Origin: SP5GCR1 sp965199685
Lineage (GTDB): Bacteria > Pseudomonadota > Gammaproteobacteria > Poriferisulfidales > Oxydemutatoraceae
Length of the DNA stretch: 64,000 bases
Direction: 5' to 3'
NCBI GenBank assembly: GCA_965199685.1
Contig: OZ241323.1
Span: 1,488,001 to 1,552,000, forward strand
Below, piece after piece: positions 17,336 through 25,922 of the stretch. How positions within the stretch are numbered: the stretch's first letter is position 1; each line of letters begins with the position of its first letter. Made by a program: the position numbers and the translations under genes. The notes beneath the pieces were generated by a model. It was not told the DNA's origin. It saw nothing but the letters and a program-made list of their open reading frames with translations, and did not search any database.

Positions 17336-17704
17336 CTATGGTTTGACAATGATGGCTTGGGCGATTGCATAAGTTGCTTCGTCGCTGATGCTCACTAGGA
17401 TGGTTTGGTTGGTTGGTTGTTTCTCGCTTTGATTCAGTATGGCATAAGGTTTGCCGTATTGGTCGCGTTTAATCAGTATTGATTTAGGGTACAAGTTCTC
17501 AGTAAAGCCGCTGCCCATGGCTTTGCTAACCGCTTCTTTAGCAGCAAACTGGCGAGCAAGAAAAGCTGCTTTGTCTTGTCTCTTACTATAGTCGGTATAT
17601 TCTTGCGGATGCAAAATTCGTTTAGGGAATCGCTTGGGATACTTTCCTAGTATGCGCTTGATTCTATCAATGCTAACAATGTCTATGCCGATGCCATAAA
17701 TCAT
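17336..17704 (-). CDS. acpS: Holo-[acyl-carrier-protein] synthase
   Basis: Transfers 4'-phosphopantetheine from CoA to apo-ACP for fatty acid synthesis. It is 122 aa with Mg-binding GIDIVSIDRI (about 5-14) and FAAKEAVSKAMG (about 53-64). Its ATG overlaps the pdxJ stop (ATGA at 17701-17704). It is the last gene of lepB-rnc-era-pdxJ-acpS. Confidence 0.94.
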   Translation of the reverse strand: MIYGIGIDIVSIDRIKRILGKYPKRFPKRILHPQEYTDYSKRQDKAAFLARQFAAKEAVSKAMGSGFTENLYPKSILIKRDQYGKPYAILNQSEKQPTNQTILVSISDEATYAIAQAIIVKP

Positions 17705-18444
17705 TTGGACGACTCGCCGGCTAGTGTTATGGTTTTCTTGAATGTTCGCACTGCTTCTTTTAGACCAATAAAAATCGCATCGGCAACAATGGCATGACCG
17801 ATATTCAATTCTTGGATTTGCGGGATTGCGGCGATGGCTCCTACATTATCTAATGTCAAGCCGTGTCCGGCATTGATTTGTAATCCGAGGTCTGCCCCTT
17901 GACGAGCAGCATCTACGATACGCTGATGTGCTTGTCGTTGTGCATCGCCAGTTGCCAATGCATATTCTCCGGTATGCAGTTCAACGATTTTAGCACCAGA
18001 CTGTACTGCCAACTCTAGAACCGATAAATCGGGTTCTACAAAGAGCGAAACGGCAATGCCTGCAGCACTCAGCATCTCGCATATACCTGCAATACGTCTG
18101 ATATTTTTATGCACATCCAATCCACCTTCGGTAGTAAGCTCTTCGCGCTTCTCCGGCACCAAACAGCAATAGTCGGGTTTGACCTGAAGTGCGATCTCAA
18201 GCATCTCTCCCGTCGCCGCCATTTCCAAATTGAGGTGTGTACTCACACATTGACGAGCAAGATAGACATCGGCATCCTGAATATGTCTGCGGTCTTCGCG
18301 CAGATGAATTGTAATACCGTCTGCTCCTCCCGCTTCGGCTTCGGCAACGGCACGGCGAAAATCCGGGTAGGGTGTATGGCGGGCTTGGCGTAAGTTTGCG
18401 ACATGGTCTATATTAACGCCCAAAGTGGTTTGAAAATTTTTCAT
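17701..18444 (-). CDS. pdxJ: PdxJ, pyridoxine 5'-phosphate synthase
   Basis: Condenses deoxyxylulose 5-phosphate with 3-amino-2-oxopropyl phosphate to form pyridoxine phosphate. It is 247 aa with the TIM-barrel signatures LGVNIDHVANLRQARHT (N-terminus), GADGITIHLREDRRHI (about 39-54), VELHTGEYA (about 149) and GHGLTLDNV (about 191). It overlaps era by 4 nt upstream and acpS by 4 nt downstream. In the usual gammaproteobacterial order recO lies between era and pdxJ; here there is no room for it. Confidence 0.96.
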   Translation of the reverse strand: MKNFQTTLGVNIDHVANLRQARHTPYPDFRRAVAEAEAGGADGITIHLREDRRHIQDADVYLARQCVSTHLNLEMAATGEMLEIALQVKPDYCCLVPEKREELTTEGGLDVHKNIRRIAGICEMLSAAGIAVSLFVEPDLSVLELAVQSGAKIVELHTGEYALATGDAQRQAHQRIVDAARQGADLGLQINAGHGLTLDNVGAIAAIPQIQELNIGHAIVADAIFIGLKEAVRTFKKTITLAGESSK

Positions 18445-19394
18445 AACCCGTTTGTTTCAGATTGATTTCTTAGCATTGCGATATCATCTTCAGCTCGTTC
18501 CCGAAGCATACGTTTACCGTGTTGCTTGCTTTGAGTTTTAACACTCAATTTCAAATAGGTCGGCAGGCTAAGTGTATCCTCTATCGCTTTTCGTGCAGCA
18601 GTTCCTATTGTCTTAAGTCGACCACCTCCTTTGCCTATTACAATAGCTCGCTGATTGTCTTTCAACACCCATAAAAAGGCTTCTATACGCAATCGGTTTT
18701 CTAGTATTTCGACCGTTGAAACTTCTACATCCATCGTATAGGGAATTTCTTCGTGTAAATAGCGCATGACTTGCTCGTGAACCAATTCTTGAACAATCAC
18801 CTTGGGGCTTTGATGACTGCTTGGGTTTCCTTTGAAGATAAAATCGGCTTGCGGTAACAGTGTTTTAAGCTCGGCTTTGAGATCGCCAAAATCTTTATCC
18901 CTACGCGCCGAGAGCGGCACGATCGCAGAGAAGCCGTGCCCACGAATTTTATCTATAGTAGTTAAAAGCGATTGCTTTTCTTTGAGCAGATCCGTTTTGT
19001 TAAGCACCAAAACACAAGGTGAGACACCCGATTGTATAATCTTCAAAGCCGCATCATCGGCTTTCGTCCACATTCTGCTATCAACAACCAGCATCACTAG
19101 ATCAACACCCAGCATAGCCGCCTTAGCGTTGCGATTTAACATTCGATTCCAGGGATGATGTATGCTTTCATTCAACCCTGGTGAGTCTATAAAGATCATT
19201 TGGGTATCGCTTTCGGTTAATACGCCTTGTATATTATGACGGGTGGTTTGTGCCTTGTGCGTCACCGCAGCCCAATGATGTCCAATCAGGCGGTTGAACA
19301 GGGTTGATTTTCCTACGTTTGGTCTACCACATAAAGCTACAAAACCGCAACGACGCGCAATTGATATATTCGGTTTAGCTTGAGTGTTCATCAC
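18441..19394 (-). CDS. era: Era GTPase
   Basis: Essential GTPase that binds the 3' end of 16S rRNA during 30S maturation. It is 317 aa. G1 is GRPNVGKSTLFN (about 22-33), G3 is DSPGLNE (about 69-75) and G4 is NKTD (about 132-135). The C-terminal KH domain has VIGKGGGRLKTIG near 251-263. A C-terminal extension after the KH domain (ERAEDDIAMLRNQSE) is slightly longer than in E. coli Era (301 aa). It overlaps rnc and pdxJ by 4 nt each. Confidence 0.96.
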   Translation of the reverse strand: MMNTQAKPNISIARRCGFVALCGRPNVGKSTLFNRLIGHHWAAVTHKAQTTRHNIQGVLTESDTQMIFIDSPGLNESIHHPWNRMLNRNAKAAMLGVDLVMLVVDSRMWTKADDAALKIIQSGVSPCVLVLNKTDLLKEKQSLLTTIDKIRGHGFSAIVPLSARRDKDFGDLKAELKTLLPQADFIFKGNPSSHQSPKVIVQELVHEQVMRYLHEEIPYTMDVEVSTVEILENRLRIEAFLWVLKDNQRAIVIGKGGGRLKTIGTAARKAIEDTLSLPTYLKLSVKTQSKQHGKRMLRERAEDDIAMLRNQSETNGL

Positions 19395-20035
19395 TTGCGC
19401 TCCAGCTTATACAACATTGCATGAGCCGCTTGCTGTTCGGCATCGCGTTTAGTCTTTCCCTTGCCTTCGGTCTGTCCTTGTCCAACCTTGCAAATCATCC
19501 AAAAACCTTGTTGTGTAGATTGTTTCAGTTGATATTGGGGGAGCGGAGAACTGCGCGCTTGTAGATATTCCTGCAGTCGGCTTTTAGCATCGCTAAAGTT
19601 GTCGGAACCAGATAATTGCTTCAAGTGTTCGGTATATATTTGTTGTATGAACTGCCATGTAGGCTGCAAACCTTGATATAAATAGAATGCACCTATGATT
19701 GCTTCCAAGGCATCCGCCAATATGGCATTGCTTAATTGATCGCCCCTTTGTCCGCGACCTAATTGTAGCCATTTTCTTAGATGAAGATCACTCGCTATCT
19801 CTGATAATGTTTCTTTGCGTACCAAGCGAGCACGCATTCGCGTGAGTTGACCTTCTGGCTTGTCGGAAAAATTATTATAGAGATATTCGGAAATTAATAA
19901 TTGCAGAACCGCATCGCCTAGAAATTCTAAACGTTCGTTATGTTCTTTAGCATGGCTACGGTGCGTGATTGCTTGTTTGAATAATTGGTGGTTTCTAAAA
20001 TCTTCGCTTAAAATTTTTTCCAGTTCCATATTCAA
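19391..20035 (-). CDS. rnc: Ribonuclease III
   Basis: Double-strand-specific endonuclease processing rRNA precursors and structured mRNAs. It is 214 aa, slightly shorter than the E. coli enzyme (226 aa). The signature NERLEFLGDAVLQL (about 33-46) and the second acidic cluster DALEAIIGAFYL (about 108-119) give the catalytic residues. A dsRNA-binding domain occupies about 145-214 (SRLQEYLQAR, then KTKRDAEQQAAHAML). It starts 7 bp after lepB. Confidence 0.96.
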   Translation of the reverse strand: MNMELEKILSEDFRNHQLFKQAITHRSHAKEHNERLEFLGDAVLQLLISEYLYNNFSDKPEGQLTRMRARLVRKETLSEIASDLHLRKWLQLGRGQRGDQLSNAILADALEAIIGAFYLYQGLQPTWQFIQQIYTEHLKQLSGSDNFSDAKSRLQEYLQARSSPLPQYQLKQSTQQGFWMICKVGQGQTEGKGKTKRDAEQQAAHAMLYKLERK

Positions 20036-20042
20036 GTTGTAT

Positions 20043-20828
20043 TTACCGTATGCTGTTACCTATTCTGGAAAATCCGATTTGCGCTTCTTGATGATTCCAG
20101 TTCATCCAAATCAAAAATGCTCTCCCTACCAGATTTTGTTCAGGAACAAATCCCCAAACTCGGCTGTCGTTGCTATTATCCCTATTATCTCCCATCACGA
20201 AATAATTCGCTTCGGGAATTTGCCATTCGTTTTCTAATCCTTTCATGGAAATGTCGGCAACGAGGATATTGTGTTTAACATCGCCCAAATACTCGGTTCT
20301 CTCGAATAAATCGGTACCGTAGATGCTGGTGTAGGGTGTGTTGCCGTTTTCTACTTGAGTGATCGGGACACCGTTGATATGCAGTTGTTTGTCTTTGTAG
20401 ATGACCTTGTCGCCGGGGATACCGACAACGCGCTTGATATAGTCCTTCGTTGAGTCTTGAGGATAGCGAAAAACCACAACATCGCCTCTTTGCGGCAAAT
20501 CCATTTCTATTAGCGTGTTATGTAGCACTGGTAGCTTGATGCCGTAAGTGAACTTATTGACCATAATAAAGTCTCCAATTTCCAAGGTCGGTAGCATGGA
20601 ACCTGAGGGGATTCTAAACGGTTCTATAATAAAACTTCGTATCAATAGAACGATTAACAGAATCGGGAAGAAAGAAGCCACATTATCGGCAATACGAAAA
20701 GATAAACTAGGTGTTTGTGCCGATTTCTTATCATAGTCGTCGGACTTACGATAGACCCCAAGAGCCAAAGCAAGCAAGCCGGTGATGATGGTGGCAAGCA
20801 CCAAAAAGAATTCAAGGTCGTAGTCCAT
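20043..20828 (-). CDS. lepB: Signal peptidase I
   Basis: Inner-membrane serine/lysine protease that cleaves signal peptides of exported proteins. It is 261 aa with an N-terminal membrane segment (about 7-25) and a second one near 51-66. Catalytic Ser is in PSGSMLPTL (about 75-83), catalytic Lys in DYIKRVVGIPGD (about 128-139), and box E is GDNRDNSNDSR near 215-225. Upstream is the 5S rRNA gene rather than the usual lepA partner. Confidence 0.96.
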   Translation of the reverse strand: MDYDLEFFLVLATIITGLLALALGVYRKSDDYDKKSAQTPSLSFRIADNVASFFPILLIVLLIRSFIIEPFRIPSGSMLPTLEIGDFIMVNKFTYGIKLPVLHNTLIEMDLPQRGDVVVFRYPQDSTKDYIKRVVGIPGDKVIYKDKQLHINGVPITQVENGNTPYTSIYGTDLFERTEYLGDVKHNILVADISMKGLENEWQIPEANYFVMGDNRDNSNDSRVWGFVPEQNLVGRAFLIWMNWNHQEAQIGFSRIGNSIR

Positions 20829-20887
20829 AAATCTTAGAATAAAGAGGGAGTCTCTGCTTTTTAATGCAATAGCAGAGTATCAAATAA

Positions 20888-21007
20888 ACGCTTGGCGGTG
20901 TCCTACTCTCACACAGGGAAACCCTGTACTACCATCGGCGATGCGCCATTTCACTTCCGAGTTCGGGATGGGATCGGGTGGTACTAACGCTCTATGGCCG
21001 CCAAGCA
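20888..21007 (-). rRNA. rrf: 5S ribosomal RNA
   Basis: On the minus strand the gene begins TGCTTGGCGGCCATAGAG and ends CACCGCCAAGCGT; these ends pair over 9-10 bp. The conserved internal segments CCCATCCCGAACTCGGAAGT and GCCGATGGTAGTA are present. It is about 120 nt, full length. No 23S or 16S sequence lies in the 235 bp upstream, and protein genes flank it on both sides, so it is separated from a standard rRNA operon. Confidence 0.95.
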
Positions 21008-21044
21008 AATAAGCTTTTTGCAGTCTTTGCAACAATCTATCTTA

Positions 21045-21131
21045 TCAATAATTGGCAATAAGATATACTAAAACGACAAAAACTGCGATAAAAGAGACTG
21101 TAGCAATTAAGTTAGTTATAGCAGGTTTCAT
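21045..21131 (-). CDS. Possible single-span membrane small protein (28 aa)
   Basis: On the minus strand a strong AAGGAG lies 8 bp before an ATG at 21131. The 28-aa product starts MKPAITNLIATVSF and is almost entirely one hydrophobic helix (about residues 9-26), ending IANY with a charged residue only near the N-terminus. Such profiles are typical of small membrane proteins that associate with larger complexes. It is immediately upstream of the 5S gene on the same strand. I do not recognise a family. Confidence 0.45.
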   Translation of the reverse strand: MKPAITNLIATVSFIAVFVVLVYLIANY

Positions 21132-21241
21132 ATATTTCACTCCTTAAATATTTTCGCTAATTATAGCATATATATCGTCAAAAAGAAGGCGGGCAGGCAG
21201 ATTATCGCATATATTCTGCTTGCTTTCCTATACCATCCCAT

Positions 21242-22174
21242 TTACGATTCCCAATCGTATCCTGAGAAAAAGTCGTATTGTTCTATCAACGATGCGACTT
21301 TTTGTTTTTGCTTTGATGTCCATTCAAATTTAAATCGCCTTCTGCTAGGTTTTTCATCAACACAAGAAGCACAGTTGTCCAGATAATCGGGAGATACGGG
21401 CACTTGCACAAATTCGCATAGCTTGGTCAGTTGCAGCCTCGGATCTGCAACCATTTCTTCATGCTTAGATACAAATACATCTTGAGGATCTATCAGTCCA
21501 AGAAGTTTCCTGTTTCGCTCAGACCATTTTTCAGCAAACGATATAGCATTTGTTTTAATTAGCTTTTGATTACAATCTTTATTTTTATTAAGTTTGTGTG
21601 CTCTACTGCCTACCATATCGTAAGGGTTTCGGACCATTAAAATGAATTTCAAGCAAATGCCTCTTTCCTCAAGCCTTTTTTTGAAGGTTATAAGTATATC
21701 CTCATTAAGTAAGCCCTGTGTGTTGTTCCAAGAGCGTTTGATTCCTAAAACTTTCAGTGCTTTAAAGTGCCCTTGATATTGATTAGGCACCAGTATGTAA
21801 CGTCTCTGTCTCTCACCTTTAGTAAAACGGTTCTCTTTCTTTTTCCCTATCCATCGCACATAATCTACACTCAAAACCACATTAAATATCTTGTTTAAGT
21901 CTGCCGAATATAGACAGTCTGTTTTCTCCAGCTCTATTCCGTTTATGTTATTTATGTATGTTGCCAATGCGTCTCTAAACCTATAAATAAAAGGCTCATC
22001 AGCCATAACTACGCTAGGATGTGCTGTTAGTAGATAACCAACTAACGATGATCCAGAACAAGGAAAACCTATAGTCAGTAACATCACCCGTACATCGTCA
22101 AAAGATTTTTCCCATAAATCTTTTTTCGGTTGTATAAGTTCTAAAAGCTTTTCTTTATACGAGTGTTGTTCCAT
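21242..22174 (-). CDS. Sulfotransferase paralogue, array copy 5 (last)
   Basis: PAPS-dependent sulfotransferase fold, transferring sulfate to an unknown hydroxyl or amine acceptor. It is 310 aa. The 5'-phosphosulfate-binding motif is TIGFPCSGSSLVGYLLTAHP (about 34-53) and the 3'-phosphate-binding region is VRNPYDMVGSRA near 180-191. The C-terminal ~90 residues (DVFVSKHEEMVADPRLQLTK onward, ending FFSGYDWES) are almost the same in all copies of the array. No signal peptide or membrane segment is seen. It is separated from the next copy by 28 bp, with AGAGG as ribosome binding site. Confidence 0.75.
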   Translation of the reverse strand: MEQHSYKEKLLELIQPKKDLWEKSFDDVRVMLLTIGFPCSGSSLVGYLLTAHPSVVMADEPFIYRFRDALATYINNINGIELEKTDCLYSADLNKIFNVVLSVDYVRWIGKKKENRFTKGERQRRYILVPNQYQGHFKALKVLGIKRSWNNTQGLLNEDILITFKKRLEERGICLKFILMVRNPYDMVGSRAHKLNKNKDCNQKLIKTNAISFAEKWSERNRKLLGLIDPQDVFVSKHEEMVADPRLQLTKLCEFVQVPVSPDYLDNCASCVDEKPSRRRFKFEWTSKQKQKVASLIEQYDFFSGYDWES

Positions 22175-22202
22175 CTTTTTAATCTCTGTGATGTTACCGT
22201 AT

Positions 22203-23159
22203 TTACGATTCCCAATCGTATCCTGAGAAAAAATCGTATTGTTCTATCAACGATGCGACTTTTTGTTTTTGCTTTGATGTCCATTCAAATTCAAATCGCC
22301 TTCTGCTAGGTTTTTTATGAACACAAAAAGCACAGCTGTCCAGATAATCGGGAGATACGGGCACTTGCACAAATTCGCATAGCTTGGTCAGTTGCAGCTT
22401 CGGATCTGCAACCATTTCTTCATGCCTAGATACAAATATGTCTTGGGGATCTATCAGCTTAAGGAGCTTCATGTTTTTCTTGGATAATCCTTCAACACGC
22501 GATATAGCATCTGTTGTAATAGACTTTTGAGTACAATCTTCAATTTTATTAAGTCTGCTCGCTATATTGCTTATCACATCGTAAGGGTTGCGGACCGTCA
22601 AAATGAATTTCAAGCAGATATCTCTTTCCTCAAGCCTTTTTTTGAAGGTTTTCAATACACTTTTTTTAAGTAAACCTTGTACGTTGTATCCAGAGCATTT
22701 GACTCCTAAGACTTTCAGTGTTTCAAAACAACCTTGATATTGATTAGGCACCAATATATAACGCTGCTCTCTATCATTTATAGCAAAAAGAATATTATTA
22801 TTCTCTGAAGGTTGTCTTTTTTCTTTTGCCAATAACCCTCGCACATAATCTATGCTCAAAACCACATTAAATACCTTGTTTAAGTCCGCCGAATATAGAC
22901 AATCTGTTTCCTTCATCTCTATTCCATTTATATTATTTATGTATGTTGCCAATGGTCTTCTTAACTTATAAACGAAAGGCTCATCAGCAATAACTAAGCT
23001 AGGATGTGCTGTTAGTAGATAACCAACTAACGATGATCCAGAACGAGCAAAACCTATAGTCAGCAACATTGCCCGTACATCCTTAAGAGATTTCTCCCAT
23101 AAATCTTTTTTCGGTTGCATAAGCTCTAAAAGCCTTTTTTCATACTGGTGTTGTTTCAT
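22203..23159 (-). CDS. Sulfotransferase paralogue, array copy 4
   Basis: The 318-aa paralogue has 5'-PSB motif TIGFARSGSSLVGYLLTAHP and 3'-PB segment VRNPYDVISNIASRLNK, retaining the conserved Arg and Ser. It differs most from its neighbours in the middle third (about 70-175), while the N-terminal 60 and C-terminal 90 residues are close to copy 5. The 28-bp spacer on each side is nearly the same sequence, evidence for tandem duplication followed by divergence and possibly gene conversion. The acceptor is unknown. Confidence 0.75.
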   Translation of the reverse strand: MKQHQYEKRLLELMQPKKDLWEKSLKDVRAMLLTIGFARSGSSLVGYLLTAHPSLVIADEPFVYKLRRPLATYINNINGIEMKETDCLYSADLNKVFNVVLSIDYVRGLLAKEKRQPSENNNILFAINDREQRYILVPNQYQGCFETLKVLGVKCSGYNVQGLLKKSVLKTFKKRLEERDICLKFILTVRNPYDVISNIASRLNKIEDCTQKSITTDAISRVEGLSKKNMKLLKLIDPQDIFVSRHEEMVADPKLQLTKLCEFVQVPVSPDYLDSCAFCVHKKPSRRRFEFEWTSKQKQKVASLIEQYDFFSGYDWES

Positions 23160-23187
23160 CTTTTTAGCCTCTGCTATGCTACCGTAT

Positions 23188-24129
23188 TTACGACTCCCAA
23201 TCGTATCCTGATAAAAAGTCGTATTGTTCTATCAACGACTCAACCTTTTCTCTCTGCTCCGATGTCCAATCAAACTCTGATTGTCTTTTACGAGGTTCTT
23301 TATGAACACAAGAAGCACAGCTATCTAGATAATCTGGAGATGCGGATACTTGCGCAAATTCGCATATCTTGGTCAATTGTAGTCTTGGATCTGCAACCAT
23401 TTCTTCATGCCTAGATATAAATATGTCTTGGGGATCTATTTGTTTAAGAATTTTTATGCTTTTCTCAGACAATTCTTCAACATACGATATAGCCTTTGTT
23501 GTAATTGGCTTTTGAAGGGAATCTTTATATTTATTCCATTTGCCTGTTTTATTGCCTATCATATCGTAGGGATTGCGGACCGTCAAAATGAACTTCAAGC
23601 GAATGCCTCTTTCCTCAAGCCTCTTTTTGAGGGTTGTCAATTGACACTCGCTAGATAAATATTCTGTGGTTTTAGTAGAGCATTTGATTCCTAAAACCTT
23701 TAATATTTCAAAACGACCTTGATATTGATTAGGCACTAATATATAACGTTTCTGTCTCGTACCTTGAGCAAAAAGAATATTATTATTTTCTCTTTTTTCT
23801 TTGACCGCTAACCACCGTATATAGTCTACACCTAAAATTACATTGAATATCTTGTTTAAGTCTGCCGAATATAAGCCACCCTCCTTTTTACTTATTCCAT
23901 TTATATCGTTTATATCCAATGCAACTGGCTCACCAGAACGGATAGCTGGTTGATCGGCAATAACCATATTCGAGTGTGCCGTTAGTAAATAGCCGAGTAG
24001 CGAAGACCCGGAACCGGAAAAACCTATAGTCAGCAACATCACCCGTACATCCTTAAAAGATTTTTCCCACAAATCTTTTTTTGGTTGTATAAGCTCTAAA
24101 AGCCTTTCTTTATACGAGTGTTGTTCCAT
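23188..24129 (-). CDS. Sulfotransferase paralogue, array copy 3
   Basis: The 313-aa paralogue has TIGFSGSGSSLLGYLLTAHS (5'-PSB) and VRNPYDMIGNKTGKWNK (3'-PB). In this copy the residue after MIG is Asn instead of Ser, so the usual 3'-phosphate-binding serine may be missing or supplied from another position. The segment after the PSB motif, where substrate loops usually lie, differs from the other copies (MVIADQPAIRSGEPVALDIN). It has the same C-terminal block and flanking spacers as the others. Confidence 0.73.
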   Translation of the reverse strand: MEQHSYKERLLELIQPKKDLWEKSFKDVRVMLLTIGFSGSGSSLLGYLLTAHSNMVIADQPAIRSGEPVALDINDINGISKKEGGLYSADLNKIFNVILGVDYIRWLAVKEKRENNNILFAQGTRQKRYILVPNQYQGRFEILKVLGIKCSTKTTEYLSSECQLTTLKKRLEERGIRLKFILTVRNPYDMIGNKTGKWNKYKDSLQKPITTKAISYVEELSEKSIKILKQIDPQDIFISRHEEMVADPRLQLTKICEFAQVSASPDYLDSCASCVHKEPRKRQSEFDWTSEQREKVESLIEQYDFLSGYDWES

Positions 24130-24157
24130 CTTTTTAACCTCTGTGATGTTACCGTAT

Positions 24158-24616
24158 TTACGATTCCCAATCGTATCCCGAGAAAAAATCGTATTGCTCT
24201 ATTAATGATGCGACTTCTTGTTTTTGCTTTGGTATCCATTCAAATTCAAATCGCCTTCTGTTAGGTTTTTCGTGAACACAAGAAGCACAACTATCCAGAT
24301 AATCAGGAGATGCGGATACTTGCACAAATTCGCATAACTTGGTCAATTGCAGTCCCGGATCCGCAACCATTTCTTCATGCCTAGATACAAATATATCTTG
24401 GGGATCTATCAGTTTAAGAAGTTTCATGTTTTCCTCGGACCATTTTTCAACGAACGATATAGCATCTGTTGTAATTGGCTTTTGAGGAGAATCTTTAATT
24501 TTATCAAGTTTGCTTGCTCTACTGCCTACCATATCGTAAGGGTTACGGACCGTCAAAATGAACTTCAAACAAATGCCTCTTTCCTCAAGCCTTTTTTTAT
24601 ACGAATGCTGTTTCAT
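24158..24616 (-). pseudogene. Internally deleted sulfotransferase paralogue (array copy 2)
   Basis: An open frame of 152 aa begins MKQHSYKKRLEERGICLKFI. It joins the first six residues of a normal copy directly to the segment that lies near residue 165 in full-length paralogues. The deletion removed the 5'-PSB motif and the middle of the protein but kept VRNPYDMVGSRA and the C-terminal block. The likely cause is recombination between similar purine-rich sequences encoding YKERLLEL and FKKRLEERG. It is in frame and may still be translated, but cannot bind PAPS normally. Confidence 0.8.
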
Positions 24617-24644
24617 CTTTTTAGCCTTTGCTATGTTACCGTAT

Positions 24645-25604
24645 TTACGATTCCCAATCGTATCCTGAGAAAAAGCCGTATTGTTCTATCAACGATACGA
24701 CTTCTTGTTTTTGCTCCGATGTCCAATCAAATTCAAATCGCCTTCTGTGAGGTTTTTCATGAACATAAGAACCACAGCTGTCCAGATAATCGGGAGACAC
24801 AGACACTTGAACAAATTCGCATAGCTTGGTCAATTGCAGCCTCGGATCCGCAACCATTTCTTCATGTTTAGATACAAATATATCTCGTGGGTCTATTTGT
24901 TTAAGAATTTTCATGTTATCCATAGATAACTTTGCAATATACGATATGCTCTGTTTTAGTATATTCTTTTCAGAAATATCTTCTTCTTTGCATTCTGTGT
25001 AGAACACATTTTTTGAGGCTCTAAGACTAGCCATATCATAGGGATTGCGCACCGTTAAAACAAATTTCAAGCGAATTCCTTTTTCCTCAAGCCTCTTTTT
25101 GAAGACTTTTAATACCCCATTTCCAGATAAACATCTTGTGTTGTTTCGGGAATGTTTAACTCCTATGACCTCCAGTGTCTCAAAACGACCTTGATATTGA
25201 TCAGATATTAATAGATAACGCTTGATTTTATTAATTCCAGTAAAAGAAACAGTCTTATTTTCTCTCGGGAAGTTTCTCTTTTTTGCCGCTAACCATCGCA
25301 CATAATCTAAACCTAGAACCACATTAAATATCTTGTTTAAGTCTGCTGAATATAGGTGATCTTTACCTACCAGTTCTATTCCGTTTATATTATTCATATT
25401 TTTCTCAAATGGGGTTCCTTTATCAAAAACAAAAGGTTCATCAGCAATAACCATGCTGGCGTGGGCCGTTAATAAGTAGCCGAGTAGCGATGATCCAGAA
25501 CCGGGAAATCCTATAGTCAACAACATTACTCGTACATCCTTAAAAGATTTCTCCCATAAGGCTTTTTTCGGTTGTATGAGTTCTAGAACAGCTTGTTTAT
25601 CCAT
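24645..25604 (-). CDS. Sulfotransferase paralogue, array copy 1 (promoter-proximal)
   Basis: At 319 aa this is the most divergent member of the array. Its N-terminus is MDKQAVLELIQPKKALWEKS rather than MEQHSYKE. The 5'-PSB is TIGFPGSGSSLLGYLLTAHA and the 3'-PB is VRNPYDMASLRASKN. A longer linker after that motif contains FYTECKEEDISEKN. It is probably the first gene of the five-gene transcript, since about 318 bp without a gene lie upstream. The C-terminus again ends FFSGYDWES. Confidence 0.75.
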   Translation of the reverse strand: MDKQAVLELIQPKKALWEKSFKDVRVMLLTIGFPGSGSSLLGYLLTAHASMVIADEPFVFDKGTPFEKNMNNINGIELVGKDHLYSADLNKIFNVVLGLDYVRWLAAKKRNFPRENKTVSFTGINKIKRYLLISDQYQGRFETLEVIGVKHSRNNTRCLSGNGVLKVFKKRLEEKGIRLKFVLTVRNPYDMASLRASKNVFYTECKEEDISEKNILKQSISYIAKLSMDNMKILKQIDPRDIFVSKHEEMVADPRLQLTKLCEFVQVSVSPDYLDSCGSYVHEKPHRRRFEFDWTSEQKQEVVSLIEQYGFFSGYDWES

Positions 25605-25922
25605 GATACGGTGTTAAGTGAAAATAACAAGGCTTAGAGATGCAAACCAGCTGTCCCATGTAGCTTTTGGTGCTTTTCATAAGTTGCAGGGTATAAGCGA
25701 TAGCGGATTGTTCTGTTTGCTTTCACTGGTTTATTTTAACATTAGCTTGTCAAGTTAACTATATAGGCTTCTAACATTTTTCCATTTGTACGAGACCATT
25801 AAATATTACAAGCCGATTGTAACAGGATTTCGCGTTTTGTAATGCACGACAAGCAATCAAGCTAAGGTTCTGTACAACATCACGCGGATTGACTTACTAG
25901 TTCAATCTGTGATACAGCAATA
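25605..25922. other. Intergenic region upstream of the sulfotransferase array, with decayed repeat
   Basis: No gene is seen. At 25858-25913 is a decayed hairpin repeat: GCTAAGGTTCTG, then GCGGATTGA with loop CTTACTAGT and TCAATCTGT, where the right arm no longer pairs fully. The rest is AT-rich and must contain the promoter for the sulfotransferase array; a TTGACA occurs (minus strand, near 25750) without a well-spaced -10. Confidence 0.55.
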
